A stretch of 64,000 nt of DNA from positions 62,001 to 126,000 of the forward strand of contig NZ_JACHVU010000002.1 in assembly GCF_014190915.1 (NCBI RefSeq), in the 5' to 3' direction. This document shows, piece after piece, positions 43,763-52,904 of this stretch (position 1 is the stretch's first letter; every line of letters begins with the position of its first letter). The translations under genes and the position numbers were made by a program. The notes beneath the pieces were generated by a model. The model had not been told where the DNA came from. It was given only the letters and a program-made list of their open reading frames with translations, and did no database searches. This DNA is from Mycolicibacterium iranicum (GTDB taxonomy: Bacteria > Actinomycetota > Actinomycetes > Mycobacteriales > Mycobacteriaceae).

Positions 43763-44793
43763 CCCCGCAGAGCGCCCCTCCGGTCGCCGAGCATGCGTCC
43801 GCCGGACGACCGGCCCGGCCGTGGCGCGCCGCGGCCCGCCTGCTCGCGATCCGCACCGCGATCGCGGTGCCGCTGACAGCGGCGATCTCGGCCGCCATCT
43901 TCGCCGTCGCCTCCCTGTCGCCGTTCGACCCTCTCGCGGCCTACCTCGGCAGCAACTACCAGTTCGCCACGCCGTCGCAGCGCGACGCGATGCGGGCGGC
44001 GTACGACACCGACCAGCCGTGGTACCAGGCCTGGTGGCAGTGGGTCGGGGGGCTGATGCACGGTGACCTCGGCTGGTCGTCCACGCAGTCGCAACCGGTC
44101 ACCACCGTGCTGGCCGAGCGCCTGCCGTTCACGCTGGCGTTGTCCGGGGCGGCGCTGGTGACCGCGACGGTCGTGGCGCTGGTGCTGGGCTGTGTGGCCG
44201 GAATGCGCCGCGGCGGGCTGATCGACCGGGTGTGCACCGGGTTCTCGGTGACCCTGGCGGCCGTTCCGCCGTTCGTCGTGTCGCTGGCCCTGGTGGTGGT
44301 CGTCGCGGTGGGGCTGCGCTGGCTCCCCGCCTCGGGGGCCTCAGCTCCCGGAGCCGGTTACACCCTCGATGGTGTTGTGCGCCACGGCATTCTGCCGTGG
44401 ATCGCGCTGACCGTGTCGATGATCCCGTGGCTGCTGCTCACGACACGCGCCGCCGTCGTCGCCGGCATCGATTCCGACGCGGTCCGCGGTGCCCGCGCGC
44501 GCGGGGTGCACGGCTGGGCGTTGCTGCGCGGTCACATCGCCCCCGTCTCGGTGCTGCCGACCCTGGCGCTGCTCGGCACCCGGTTGCCCGAGCTGATCGC
44601 CGGCGCAGCCATCGTCGAGACCGTGTTCGGCTGGCCGGGGATGGCCGCCACACTCGTCGAATCTGCTGCCGCACTCGACTTTCCGTTGCTGGCGGCGTTG
44701 ACGGTCGCGGCCGCCGCGACGGTGCTGGCCGGCTCGGCGCTCTCCGACGCCGCCGCGGTGGCCATCGATCCCCGCGTGAGGATCAGCGCATGA
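43678..44793 (+). CDS. ABC importer permease (DppB/NikB-like)
   Basis: A 371-residue inner-membrane permease if started at the first repeat GTG. The DppB-type domain is clear: one N-terminal helix, an extracytoplasmic loop (LGSNYQFATPSQRDAMRAAYDT), then five helices; the coupling loop is VRGARARGVHGWALLRGHI. Four GTG codons in the tandem repeat are possible starts, so the N-terminus may carry up to three VDAIGSRS-like octapeptides. A start at 43750 gives 347 residues and is closer to the family norm. The stop overlaps the next ATG. Confidence 0.85.
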   Translation: MDAIGSRSVDAIGSKSVDAINGRSVDTLTPQSAPPVAEHASAGRPARPWRAAARLLAIRTAIAVPLTAAISAAIFAVASLSPFDPLAAYLGSNYQFATPSQRDAMRAAYDTDQPWYQAWWQWVGGLMHGDLGWSSTQSQPVTTVLAERLPFTLALSGAALVTATVVALVLGCVAGMRRGGLIDRVCTGFSVTLAAVPPFVVSLALVVVVAVGLRWLPASGASAPGAGYTLDGVVRHGILPWIALTVSMIPWLLLTTRAAVVAGIDSDAVRGARARGVHGWALLRGHIAPVSVLPTLALLGTRLPELIAGAAIVETVFGWPGMAATLVESAAALDFPLLAALTVAAAATVLAGSALSDAAAVAIDPRVRISA

Positions 44794-45590
44794 AAGCGGA
44801 CCCGCCGTGGATCGTGCTCGGCCTGATCGTCGCGGCCGCGGTGGGGATTCCGCTGCTGGCGGGCGATCAGGTCGCCGACTTCGCCGCAGCGCTGCAGCCG
44901 CCCGGGCCCGGACACCTCGCCGGCACCGACCATTCGGGCTACGACCTGCTGGTGCGCACCGCCGAGGGGCTGCGGGTGTCGCTGCTGATCGCGGCCGTCT
45001 GCGCGGTCGTGGCCACCGTTCTCGGCGTGGCGATCGGGGTGGCCGCAGCGCTGGTCGGCGGTGGGCTCGATGCCGTCGTGATGCGCCTTGTCGACGGGTT
45101 CAACGCGCTGCCGCACCTGGTCGTCGGCATCGTCATCGCGGCGATGTGGCGCGGTGCGCCGCTGGCGATCATCGCCTCGATCGCGCTGACGCACTGGCCT
45201 GCCGTGGCGCGGGTGGTGCGCGCCGAGCTGCTGGCCGTGGCCGAGGCGGGTTGGGTCGAGACGGCGCGACTGGCCGGCGCCTCACGCTGGTTCGTGGCGC
45301 GCACCCACCTGGTCCCGGCGGTCACCGGACAGGCACTCGTGGCGATGGTGGTGCTGCTGCCCCACGCCGTGTGGCACGAATCCACCCTGTCGTTCCTCGG
45401 CGTCGGGCTCTCGCCGGACCGGGCCAGCCTCGGGACCCTGCTCAGCGAGGCCCGTGGGGACGTGCTCGCCGGGGCCTGGTGGACGCTGGCCGTGCCTGCG
45501 GCCGCGCTGATCGTCGCCGCGCTGGCGTTCGCGGCGGCAGGTACCTCGGTGCGCAACCGGCACCGGCCGCCGGTGGGGCAGGTCTGGTGA
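44790..45590 (+). CDS. ABC importer permease (DppC/NikC-like)
   Basis: A 266-residue permease with about six helices. GTDHSGYDLLVRTAEGLRVSLLIA is the conserved DppC opening (normally GTDxxGRD), and the coupling motif is ETARLAGASRWFVARTHLVP. It overlaps both neighbours by 4 bp (ATGA and GTGA), indicating tight translational coupling and stoichiometric production with the other importer subunits. Confidence 0.88.
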   Translation: MKADPPWIVLGLIVAAAVGIPLLAGDQVADFAAALQPPGPGHLAGTDHSGYDLLVRTAEGLRVSLLIAAVCAVVATVLGVAIGVAAALVGGGLDAVVMRLVDGFNALPHLVVGIVIAAMWRGAPLAIIASIALTHWPAVARVVRAELLAVAEAGWVETARLAGASRWFVARTHLVPAVTGQALVAMVVLLPHAVWHESTLSFLGVGLSPDRASLGTLLSEARGDVLAGAWWTLAVPAAALIVAALAFAAAGTSVRNRHRPPVGQVW

Positions 45591-46351
45591 GCGCCGCGCG
45601 ACTGACCGGGCTGACGGTCGACATCGACCTGCGTCGTGGCCGGGACACGGCTGCGGTGTCGGTCCTCGACGATGTCGACCTCGACGTTCCCGCCGGTGCG
45701 GTCACCGCGCTGGTCGGGGAATCCGGATGCGGGAAATCGCTTGTCGCGGCGGCGCTGTCGGGCCTGGTCCCGCCGGGGTCGCGGGTCCGCGGGACGGTGC
45801 ACATCGACGGCCGCGAGGTCGGGCACCGCGACGAACGGGCCTGGCGCAGGCTGCGCGGGCGCCACGTCGGGGTCGTGCCGCAGTCGGCGGCCACGTCGTT
45901 CACGCCCGTGCGCACCGTCGGATCCCAGCTCACCGAGATCTGCACACGGCTCGACGCCGACCGCACGCCGCAACAGCTGTGCGCGGCCGTCGCGCTGCCC
46001 GCCGACGTGCTGGGTCGCTACCCGCACGAACTGTCCGGCGGCATGGCGCAGCGCGTCGCGATCGCGGCCGCGCTCGCCGGCAGGCCGAAGCTCCTGCTCG
46101 CCGACGAACCCACCTCGGCGCTCGACCCCGACAACGCCGCGGTGATCTGGCGGCTGCTCGGCGACGCCGCCGACGACGGGGCCGGCGTCCTCGTCATCAC
46201 CCACGACATGCCGTCGCTGCTGCGCGCCCGCGTGTGCGGCGACGTCGCCGTGATGGCCCGCGGAACCGTGCTGTCGCAGGAGCCGCTGGCCTCGGCGCTG
46301 GAGACCACGGACCCCTATCTGCGCGCGTTGCTGGGGACGGTGCCGGCGTGA
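45587..46351 (+). CDS. ABC importer ATPase 1 (DppD/NikD-like)
   Basis: A 254-residue ATPase. Walker A is GESGCGKSLVA, the Q-loop is VGVVPQSAATSF, the signature is HELSGGMAQRVAIA, Walker B is LLLADEPTSALD and the H-loop is LVITHDM. It energises the two permeases. It lacks the roughly 70-residue C-terminal extension with cysteines found in many DppD/OppD proteins, as is typical of NikD-size subunits. The GTG start overlaps the permease stop. Confidence 0.89.
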   Translation: MSAARLTGLTVDIDLRRGRDTAAVSVLDDVDLDVPAGAVTALVGESGCGKSLVAAALSGLVPPGSRVRGTVHIDGREVGHRDERAWRRLRGRHVGVVPQSAATSFTPVRTVGSQLTEICTRLDADRTPQQLCAAVALPADVLGRYPHELSGGMAQRVAIAAALAGRPKLLLADEPTSALDPDNAAVIWRLLGDAADDGAGVLVITHDMPSLLRARVCGDVAVMARGTVLSQEPLASALETTDPYLRALLGTVPA

Positions 46352-46974
46352 CGGGGCTGGAGGCCGTCGGGATCCGCGTGTCCTTCGCGGGAAAGACCGT
46401 GCTCGACGGTGTCGACGTGACCGCGCCCGCGCAGGCGGTCACCGGCGTCACGGGCGTCTCGGGCAGCGGCAAGACCACCCTGCTGCGGGTGCTGGCCGGT
46501 CTGCAGACACCCGACGCCGGGCAGGTCCGCTACGGCGGGCGCACGGCCGCGCCGGCCGGGTCGGTCGCACTGCTGGCCCAGCACCCCCGGCTGGTCTGCA
46601 ACCCGCGCTGGACTCTGGGCCAGATCATCGCCGAACCCGCCGTCATCCGCGGAGAGCGCGCCGACACCGACGAGACCGCCGTGCGCGTCGGGCTCGCCCC
46701 CGAGCTGCTCGACCGCTATCCCGGGCAGGTCAGCGACGGTCAGCTGCAGCGGGCGTGCCTCGGCCGGGTCCTCACCCAGCGCGCCGCCTACCTGCTGTGC
46801 GACGAGCCGACCGCGATGCTCGACCCGATCGCCTCGGGCGCGGTGATCGAGCTTCTGCGGCAGGTCTGCGACGACGGCGCGGCCGTCGTGCTCGTCAGCC
46901 ACGACCCGGCTCTGATCGAGGCATTGGCCTCGAGCCCGGCGCACGCGCTCGCCTTGCCGCGCCCACTAGGGTAG
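46348..46974 (+). CDS. ABC importer ATPase 2 (DppF/NikE-like)
   Basis: A 208-residue ATPase. Walker A is GVSGSGKTTLL, the signature is PGQVSDGQLQRACL with the usual SGGQ changed to SDGQ, Walker B is YLLCDEPTAMLD, and the H-loop is VLVSHDP. It is short for the family because the C-terminal domain is missing. The start overlaps ATPase 1. The stop is 6 bp before lpdC, which has its own TAGGGT promoter element. Confidence 0.87.
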   Translation: MTGLEAVGIRVSFAGKTVLDGVDVTAPAQAVTGVTGVSGSGKTTLLRVLAGLQTPDAGQVRYGGRTAAPAGSVALLAQHPRLVCNPRWTLGQIIAEPAVIRGERADTDETAVRVGLAPELLDRYPGQVSDGQLQRACLGRVLTQRAAYLLCDEPTAMLDPIASGAVIELLRQVCDDGAAVVLVSHDPALIEALASSPAHALALPRPLG

Positions 46975-46980
46975 GTAGGC

Positions 46981-48375
46981 GTGACCCACTATGACGTCGT
47001 CGTTCTCGGAGCCGGCCCCGGCGGATACGTCGCGGCCATTCGTGCCGCCCAGCTCGGGTTGAGCACCGCCATCGTCGAACCCAAGTACTGGGGCGGCGTG
47101 TGCCTCAACGTCGGGTGCATCCCGTCGAAGGCGTTGCTGCGCAACGCCGAGCTCGCCCACCTCTTCCACAAGGAAGCCAAGACGTTCGGCATCAGCGGGG
47201 AGGCGAGCTTCGACTACGGCGCCGCCTTCGACCGCAGCCGCAAGGTGGCCGACGGCCGCGTGGCCGGTGTGCACTTCCTGATGAAGAAGAACAAGATCAC
47301 CGAGATCCACGGTTACGGCAAGTTCACGGGCCCGAACAGCATCGAGGTCGACCTGAACGAGGGCGAGACCGAGAAGGTCGAGTTCGACAACGCGATCATC
47401 GCGACCGGCGCCAGCACGCGCCTGGTGCCGAACACCTCGCTGTCGGAGAACGTCGTCACCTACGAAGAGCAGATCATGGAGCGTGAGCTCCCCGGGTCGA
47501 TCATCATCGCGGGCGCGGGCGCCATCGGCATGGAGTTCGCCTACGTGATGAAGAACTACGGCGTCGACGTGACGATCGTCGAGTTCCTGCCCCGGGCCCT
47601 GCCGAACGAGGACGCCGAGGTCTCCAAGGAGATCGAGAAGCAGTACAAGAAGCTCGGCGTGAAGATTCTGACCGGCACCAAGGTCGAGAAGATCGAAGAC
47701 GACGGCAAGCAGGTCACCGTCACGATCAGCAAGAACGACAAGACCGAAGAGCTCAAGGCCGACAAGGTCATGCAGGCCATCGGGTTCGCGCCGAACGTCG
47801 AGGGCTTCGACCTCGACAAGGCCGGCGTGGAGCTGACCGAGCGCCGGGGCATCGGCATCGACGACTACATGCGCACCAACGTGCCGCACATCTACGCCAT
47901 CGGCGACGTCACCGGCAAGCTGCAGCTCGCCCACGTCGCCGAGGCGATGGGCGTGGTGGCCGCCGAGACCATCGCCGGCGCCGAGACGCTGGCGCTGGGC
48001 GACTACCGGATGATGCCGCGCGCCACGTTCTGTCAGCCGCAGGTCGCGAGCTTCGGTCTCACCGAACAGCAGGCCAAGGACGAGGGCTACGACGTCGTCG
48101 TGTCCAAGTTCCCGTTCACCGCGAACGGCAAGGCCCACGGCCTGGGCGACCCGACCGGCTTCGTGAAGCTCATCGCCGACAAGAAGCACCTCGAGCTGCT
48201 GGGCGGGCACCTGATCGGACCGGACGTCGCCGAGCTCCTGCCCGAGCTCACGCTGGCGCAGAAGTGGGACCTCACCGCCACCGAGCTGGCCCGCAACGTG
48301 CACACCCACCCGACGCTGTCCGAGGCGCTGCAGGAGTGCTTCCACGGGCTGGTCGGCCACATGATCAACTTCTAG
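46981..48375 (+). CDS. lpdC: Dihydrolipoamide dehydrogenase (E3)
   Basis: A 464-residue FAD-dependent disulfide oxidoreductase, the E3 subunit of pyruvate dehydrogenase and related complexes and, in mycobacteria, of the peroxynitrite reductase/peroxidase system. The FAD motif is [18 protein letters not shown], the redox disulfide is C41-LNVG-C46 in [16 protein letters not shown], the NAD motif is [16 protein letters not shown], and the C-terminal catalytic pair is in HTHPTLSE. It matches Lpd of M. tuberculosis (Rv0462) in length and context. The GTG start follows TAGGGT (46967-46972) by 8 nt, a near-leaderless layout. Confidence 0.96.
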   Translation: MTHYDVVVLGAGPGGYVAAIRAAQLGLSTAIVEPKYWGGVCLNVGCIPSKALLRNAELAHLFHKEAKTFGISGEASFDYGAAFDRSRKVADGRVAGVHFLMKKNKITEIHGYGKFTGPNSIEVDLNEGETEKVEFDNAIIATGASTRLVPNTSLSENVVTYEEQIMERELPGSIIIAGAGAIGMEFAYVMKNYGVDVTIVEFLPRALPNEDAEVSKEIEKQYKKLGVKILTGTKVEKIEDDGKQVTVTISKNDKTEELKADKVMQAIGFAPNVEGFDLDKAGVELTERRGIGIDDYMRTNVPHIYAIGDVTGKLQLAHVAEAMGVVAAETIAGAETLALGDYRMMPRATFCQPQVASFGLTEQQAKDEGYDVVVSKFPFTANGKAHGLGDPTGFVKLIADKKHLELLGGHLIGPDVAELLPELTLAQKWDLTATELARNVHTHPTLSEALQECFHGLVGHMINF

Positions 48376-48654
48376 TTGAGGGGCATCTGGGTCGCCGGTA
48401 TCGGCGGATTGGTGGTCGGCCACATGCTGTGGCTGGCCGGCATCTCGGTGGCCATCGCCTCGACAGATGTGCCCACCTGGGTCCTCGTCGTCGCCGCGGT
48501 GTCCTTCGTGGTCGGAGTCGGTGCGGTCTTGCTCGGCCGGCGGCTGTGGCGCGGCAAGACGCCACGATCGGAGGCCTGGGCGGCGTTCCTGTGGGGCCTG
48601 CCGATCACGCCGGTGCTGCTGTCGATCGCCGTGCTCGGGGTGACATACCTGTAG
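48376..48654 (+). CDS. Small membrane protein downstream of lpdC
   Basis: A 92-residue protein with three hydrophobic helices (about 5-25, 32-55 and 70-92), matching the place and size of Rv0463. The first in-frame codon is TTG at 48376, immediately after the lpdC stop, with no clear ribosome-binding site; coupled reinitiation is likely. A later start would remove part of helix 1. Confidence 0.7.
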   Translation: MRGIWVAGIGGLVVGHMLWLAGISVAIASTDVPTWVLVVAAVSFVVGVGAVLLGRRLWRGKTPRSEAWAAFLWGLPITPVLLSIAVLGVTYL

Positions 48655-48718
48655 CTGGCGCATGGTAAATCTCCATGACGACGTGGCATTTCGCGTTCGG
48701 GAGGCGTTCACCGGCCCT

Positions 48719-48724
48719 TAGGAT
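48719..48724 (+). promoter_or_regulatory. -10 box (TAGGAT) of a leaderless promoter
   Basis: TAGGAT, 6 nt, then the GTG at 48731. Confidence 0.6.
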
Positions 48725-48730
48725 GAGCCG

Positions 48731-49813
48731 GTGGGGGAGCGAGCGGCGGACAGCCTGCTGAGGCAATGGTGGCAGCAGCGCGACGACTATCAGTGGCGGA
48801 TCGAGTTTCTGCGCAGCCGCGGCATGCTGCCGGTGCTGCGCCACATCATTGCCGGCATCGGGGCGACCATGGGCCTGCTCGCGCTGGTGAATGTCGTCCT
48901 GACGCCGGGGACCGACTCCACGCTGGCACGCGTCGGCTGGGCCGTGGTGGGCGTCGGATCCCTCGCGTGGGCCGCCCGGTGGGCCCTCCTGCCCTGGCCG
49001 AGCTCGCGTGCGTCGGCCGCGCTGGTGGTGTACGTCGACGTGATCATGACGCTGTCGGCGCTGCTGTTCGGCGACCCCAACCTCGCGATGTCGGGCATCC
49101 CGATCCTGCTGTGCGCCGGTGGTTACGTGGTGTTCTTCCACGGGCCGCGACTGCACCTTGCCCACATCGCGTGGTGCACGCTGTCGGTCCTGGGCATCGC
49201 GGTCTGGCTGGCGGTGACCACGCCGGACCACGGGGTGCAGGTGGCGGTGTCCCGGGCGATCATCGCGCTGCTGGTCACTGTGTGCGTGCTGCCCGCCCTG
49301 CAATTCGGGTTCTGGCTGTTGCAGGGCAGTTCGAAGCTGTCGCTGACCGATCCGCTGACCGAGCTGACCAACCGCCGCGGTCTGGCGGTGTCGGTGAAAA
49401 GGCTCAACGAGGCCGCGCCCCCCGACGCGAGCCTGTGCGCGCTGCTGATCGACGTCGACGGCTTCAAGGGCGTCAACGACTCGCTGGGCCACGCCGTCGG
49501 CGACGAGGTCCTGATCCGCACCACCCGGCGGATCCGTTCCAGCGTGCGTGACGACGCCGTCGTCGTGCGGTGGGGCGGTGACGAGTTCCTCGTCGTGGAC
49601 CGGGTGCCCAGGGAGCAGGCCGACGCGATCGCCGAGCGCATTCGCGCGGCCGTCTCCGCGCCCGCGCAGCCCGCCATCACCGTCAGCATCGGGCTGGCCA
49701 CCTGCACGCGGACCGACCTGGATCTGATCGATGTGATCACCGCGGCGGATGCCGCGATGTACGAGGCGAAGGCCTGCGGCGGCGACCGGGTCAGGACCAC
49801 CGACGCGCGTTAG
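48731..49813 (+). CDS. Membrane-anchored GGDEF diguanylate cyclase
   Basis: A 360-residue protein. The N-terminal motif LLRQWWQQRDDYQWRIEFL is followed by about six transmembrane helices (residues 40-195) and a GGDEF domain beginning LTDPLTELTNRRGL, with active site VRWGGDEFLVV. It should synthesise cyclic di-GMP. The nearby RDDA does not satisfy the RxxD inhibitory-site rule, so product feedback is doubtful. It is a paralogue of the protein at 32711-33781. Predicted leaderless. It overlaps the convergent hydrolase stop. Confidence 0.9.
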   Translation: MGERAADSLLRQWWQQRDDYQWRIEFLRSRGMLPVLRHIIAGIGATMGLLALVNVVLTPGTDSTLARVGWAVVGVGSLAWAARWALLPWPSSRASAALVVYVDVIMTLSALLFGDPNLAMSGIPILLCAGGYVVFFHGPRLHLAHIAWCTLSVLGIAVWLAVTTPDHGVQVAVSRAIIALLVTVCVLPALQFGFWLLQGSSKLSLTDPLTELTNRRGLAVSVKRLNEAAPPDASLCALLIDVDGFKGVNDSLGHAVGDEVLIRTTRRIRSSVRDDAVVVRWGGDEFLVVDRVPREQADAIAERIRAAVSAPAQPAITVSIGLATCTRTDLDLIDVITAADAAMYEAKACGGDRVRTTDAR

Positions 49814-50781
49814 CCGCGGCGGCGGCTCCCGTTCTCGGTCGGGGCGTCGGACAGGTACGGGGCCAGGAAGCTCAGCACGTCGTCGGCCTTGGCGAAGCCG
49901 CCGAGGTGGCTCTCGTCGGGCATCAGCAGCAGGTCCACGTCGGGCAGATGCGCGGCGGCGGCCTGGGCGTCGGCCAGCGAGATGATGGAGTCGGCGTCGC
50001 CGTGCCACCACCGCACCGGCACCCTGACGTCGGCCAGCCGGAAACCCCAGTCGCGACCGAACAACCGGGCATCGTCGAGCAGTGCCTGGAACCCGCCGTG
50101 GGCGGCGTGGACGATGTCGTCGATGAACATCGCCTCGATCTCGGGGTTGGCGAAGACCTGCTTGTCGCCCTCGGGCATCACGGCGCTCATGCCGCGGTAG
50201 GCCAGGTGGGCCAGCGGGATCACCGGCGTCAGCAGACCGGCGGTGACCGCGGCGAACGGCCGTCGCATCGCCGAGGTGAGCGGAGCGCACCGGCGGGCCA
50301 GTTCGATGGCGCCGCTGCACGTGGCGTCCGGTCCGACCGACGGCGTCACACCGCCGAGGATGGCGATGGCAGCGACCCGATCAGCCAGCGCGGGCATGCC
50401 GGCGCAGGCGAGCGCGAACGGTCCGCCGCCGGAAAGCCCGACCACGCCCAGCTTCTCGGCGCCCAGCAGATCGGCTACGTGGGCCATGTCGGCGGCCCAG
50501 TCACCGATCTGGTCGTAGACGTGCGGGTCGCTCAGGCCGGACCCGGCCCGCTCGACGAGGATCACCCGCAACCCCAGCCTCTCAGCGGCCCGCCGGCCGA
50601 CGATCGGCAGCTGCCTGCGGCCACCGGGGGTGCCGTGGAACCACAGCACGACCGGGCCGGTCGGGTCACCGAATTCCGCGTAGCCGATCCGTCGTCCGTC
50701 GGGCAGGAAGAAGGCACCCTCGGCGCGGGGCGGCTCGCAACGGGGCACGCCGGGCGGGTGCCGCCACGGATTCGCAGTCAT
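49810..50781 (-). CDS. Alpha/beta-hydrolase fold protein
   Basis: A 323-residue hydrolase. The oxyanion region is VVLWFHGTPGGRRQLP, the nucleophile elbow is VVGLSGGGPFALAC (serine near 116), and the final catalytic histidine is probably in MPDESHLGGF. A cap segment of about 80 residues follows the nucleophile. The substrate is unknown (ester, epoxide or lactone hydrolases share these motifs). The ATG is 6 nt after a minus-strand TACCAT, so the transcript is probably leaderless. Confidence 0.86.
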   Translation of the reverse strand: MTANPWRHPPGVPRCEPPRAEGAFFLPDGRRIGYAEFGDPTGPVVLWFHGTPGGRRQLPIVGRRAAERLGLRVILVERAGSGLSDPHVYDQIGDWAADMAHVADLLGAEKLGVVGLSGGGPFALACAGMPALADRVAAIAILGGVTPSVGPDATCSGAIELARRCAPLTSAMRRPFAAVTAGLLTPVIPLAHLAYRGMSAVMPEGDKQVFANPEIEAMFIDDIVHAAHGGFQALLDDARLFGRDWGFRLADVRVPVRWWHGDADSIISLADAQAAAAHLPDVDLLLMPDESHLGGFAKADDVLSFLAPYLSDAPTENGSRRRG

Positions 50782-50787
50782 GCTGGC

Positions 50788-50793
50788 ATGGTA
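50788..50793 (-). promoter_or_regulatory. -10 box (TACCAT, minus strand) of a leaderless promoter
   Basis: TACCAT on the minus strand, 6 nt, then the ATG at 50781. Confidence 0.6.
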
Positions 50794-50836
50794 GCCGCCG
50801 GGTTTACACCTGCGGCGGCCTATGTCAACCCCGAGA

Positions 50837-51379
50837 TCAGTCCGGGAAGTCCAGCGGCACCTGAAGTGTCGTGATCGTGGCGGCCAGGCCGTCGTATTGT
50901 GCTGCGAGCATGCAGAATTCGATGAGCTGCGGTTTGGTGAGGTGTCCGGCCAGCATCTGCCACGTCTCGGAGGAGACGCCGCGCGTGACGACGAACTCGT
51001 CGGTCGCGGTGATCAGGATGCGCTCTCTGTCGGTCAGGCCATCGGCGTCGGGCCCGGCGAAGATCCTGGACTGCGTCTCCGCGTCCAGGCCCCGGGACCG
51101 CGCCAGCCGTCGGTGCTGCTGCAGTTCGTATTCACAGCCCCGCAGGTAGCCAACCCGCAGGATGACCACCTCGGCGTCGCGCCGCGACAGCTTCCCGGCG
51201 TAGAGCAGGTACCCCGACAGTGGCAGCCAGACCAGGAACAGCCCGCGGTGCCTGCCGAGCACGTTCATCAGGCTGAACCGCGGGCGCCGGATGCCGCGCG
51301 CACCCACCTTCGCGATCGCCCAGTTCAGCGGGCCGAGCTCTTTGAAACCGCCGGGCGGGATGCGGGCAGGGGTCGTCAT
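50837..51379 (-). CDS. Carboxymuconolactone decarboxylase-family protein (Rv0464c-like)
   Basis: A 180-residue helical protein with the CMD core RDAEVVILRVGYLRGCEYELQQHRRLARSRG, holding the conserved Cys, Glu and His of the family's proton-relay site. It matches Rv0464c by position, being downstream of ramB. The ATG overlaps the ramB stop by 4 bp, so both are made from one mRNA. The biochemical role is unknown. Confidence 0.83.
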   Translation of the reverse strand: MTTPARIPPGGFKELGPLNWAIAKVGARGIRRPRFSLMNVLGRHRGLFLVWLPLSGYLLYAGKLSRRDAEVVILRVGYLRGCEYELQQHRRLARSRGLDAETQSRIFAGPDADGLTDRERILITATDEFVVTRGVSSETWQMLAGHLTKPQLIEFCMLAAQYDGLAATITTLQVPLDFPD

Positions 51380-52815
51380 TGTTGCCTCACCAGGTATGGC
51401 GACACCGTCGAGCGGTGTTCGTCGATGTCGAGCGCGCGGCCCAGGGCGGGGAAAGCACGCTGGGGACAGTTGTCGCGTTCGCAGACGCGGCAGCCGGCGC
51501 CGATGGGCGTCGCCGGGACGTTGGGGTCACCCGTCACCAAGCCTTCCGAGTAGACGAGCCGCTGCGCGTGGCGCAGTTCGCAGCCGAGGCCGATCGCGAA
51601 CGTCTTACCGGGCTGACCATAGCGCGCGGCGCGGCGCTCGACGGTCCGCGCCACCCACATGTAGGCGCGCCCGTCCGGCATCTCGGCGATCTGGACGAGG
51701 ATCTTGCCCGGGTTGGCGAACGTCTCGTAGACGTTCCACAGCGGGCACGTGCCCCCGCTGGAGGAGAAGTGAAAGCCGGTGGCGGACTGCCGTTTCGACA
51801 TGTTGCCGGCCCGGTCGACGCGGACGAACGAGAACGGCACGCCCCGCATCGAGGGCCGCTGCAATGTCGAAAGCCGGTGGCAGATGGTCTCGTAGCTGAC
51901 CGAGTAGTACGCCGAGAGCCGCTCGACGTCGTAGCGGAACTTCTCCGCGACGTCGTGGAACTGCCCGTACGGCAGCACCGTCGCCGCGGCGAAGTAGTTG
52001 GCCAGGCCCATGCGGGCGAGCGTGCGGGATTCGTCGCTGGTGAACTTGCCGTCGGCGACCAGCTTGTCGATCAGCTCGCCGCATTCGAGGTAGGCGAGTT
52101 CGGCGGCCATCCGGAACACCCGCTGCCCGGCCGACAGATGGGCCCCCATCTCCAGCCGCTTCGTCGCCGGGTCGTAGCGGTGCAGCACGCCCTCGCCGAG
52201 ATCCAGACCCCGGATGATCGTCACCCCGTGCACGAACCGCAGCCGGTCGGCGAGGTCGCCCGCCAGTTCACCGCGGTGGACCCGCATGTCGGCGGTCAGG
52301 TGCTCGGCGGCGGTGTCGAGATCGTGGAGATAGTTCTGCCGCTCGTAGAAGTAGTCGCGGACTTCCTCGTGCGGCATCGAGATGGATCCGGTGCCGGAGC
52401 CCGAGACGGAGCCGCTGCCGACGTGAAACCTGTCCTCGGTGGCTGCGGCCAGCTGCGTGGTCGTCAGCTGGTAGCGGCGGTGCAGGTTCACCATCGCCCG
52501 CGCCAACGCGGGATGCGCACCCACCATGTCGGCGACCTCCGCCGGGTCGATGTCGACATCGAGGTCGCGGTCCAGGATCACCTCCCGCAGCTCGGCGATC
52601 AGGCGGGTGTCGTCCTGGGAGGCGAAGAACGTCGCGTCCACCCCGAACACCTCGGTGATGCGCAGCAGCACGGCGACGGTCAGGGGCCGGACGTCGTGTT
52701 CGATCTGATTGAGGTAGCTGGGGGAGATCTCCAGCATCTGAGCCAACGCGGCCTGGCTGAACCCACGCTCGCTACGTAGCTGTCGGACGCGGGCGCCGAC
52801 GAATGTTTTCGCCAC
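51376..52815 (-). CDS. ramB: RamB, XRE-type regulator of acetate/glyoxylate metabolism
   Basis: A 479-residue repressor. The N-terminal helix-turn-helix (about residues 7-62) reads RVRQLRSERGFSQAALAQ then ISPSYLNQIEHDVRPLT. The long C-terminal part is the DUF2083-type short-chain acyl regulator domain, ending in a cysteine cluster, GCRVCERDNCPQRAFP. RamB represses isocitrate lyase genes in Corynebacterium and M. tuberculosis and represses itself. The GTG start lies 7 nt after a minus-strand TACGCT. A RamB-like site lies just upstream (52860-52876) and TTTGCAA sites precede icl1. Confidence 0.95.
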   Translation of the reverse strand: MAKTFVGARVRQLRSERGFSQAALAQMLEISPSYLNQIEHDVRPLTVAVLLRITEVFGVDATFFASQDDTRLIAELREVILDRDLDVDIDPAEVADMVGAHPALARAMVNLHRRYQLTTTQLAAATEDRFHVGSGSVSGSGTGSISMPHEEVRDYFYERQNYLHDLDTAAEHLTADMRVHRGELAGDLADRLRFVHGVTIIRGLDLGEGVLHRYDPATKRLEMGAHLSAGQRVFRMAAELAYLECGELIDKLVADGKFTSDESRTLARMGLANYFAAATVLPYGQFHDVAEKFRYDVERLSAYYSVSYETICHRLSTLQRPSMRGVPFSFVRVDRAGNMSKRQSATGFHFSSSGGTCPLWNVYETFANPGKILVQIAEMPDGRAYMWVARTVERRAARYGQPGKTFAIGLGCELRHAQRLVYSEGLVTGDPNVPATPIGAGCRVCERDNCPQRAFPALGRALDIDEHRSTVSPYLVRQQ

Positions 52816-52859
52816 GCAATCCAGCGTAGACCGCTTTTGTTAGCCCTGTTAACGCTGTA

Positions 52860-52876
52860 CTTCGCAGTATTCGCAC
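52860..52876. promoter_or_regulatory. Putative RamB site in the ramB/thioesterase divergent region
   Basis: CTT-CGCA-GTATT-CGCA-C: a 9-bp-period direct repeat of TTCGCA that matches the TTTGCAA pair before icl1 with C for T. It probably mediates RamB autoregulation and may also act on the divergent thioesterase gene. Confidence 0.55.
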
Positions 52877-52904
52877 GTGGGGTGCTGTGGCAGGATCACA
52901 CCTC

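Noticed and set aside
49540..49600. Inhibitory I-site in the GGDEF protein
   Set aside because: RDDA lacks the aspartate needed for RxxD at the right spacing.
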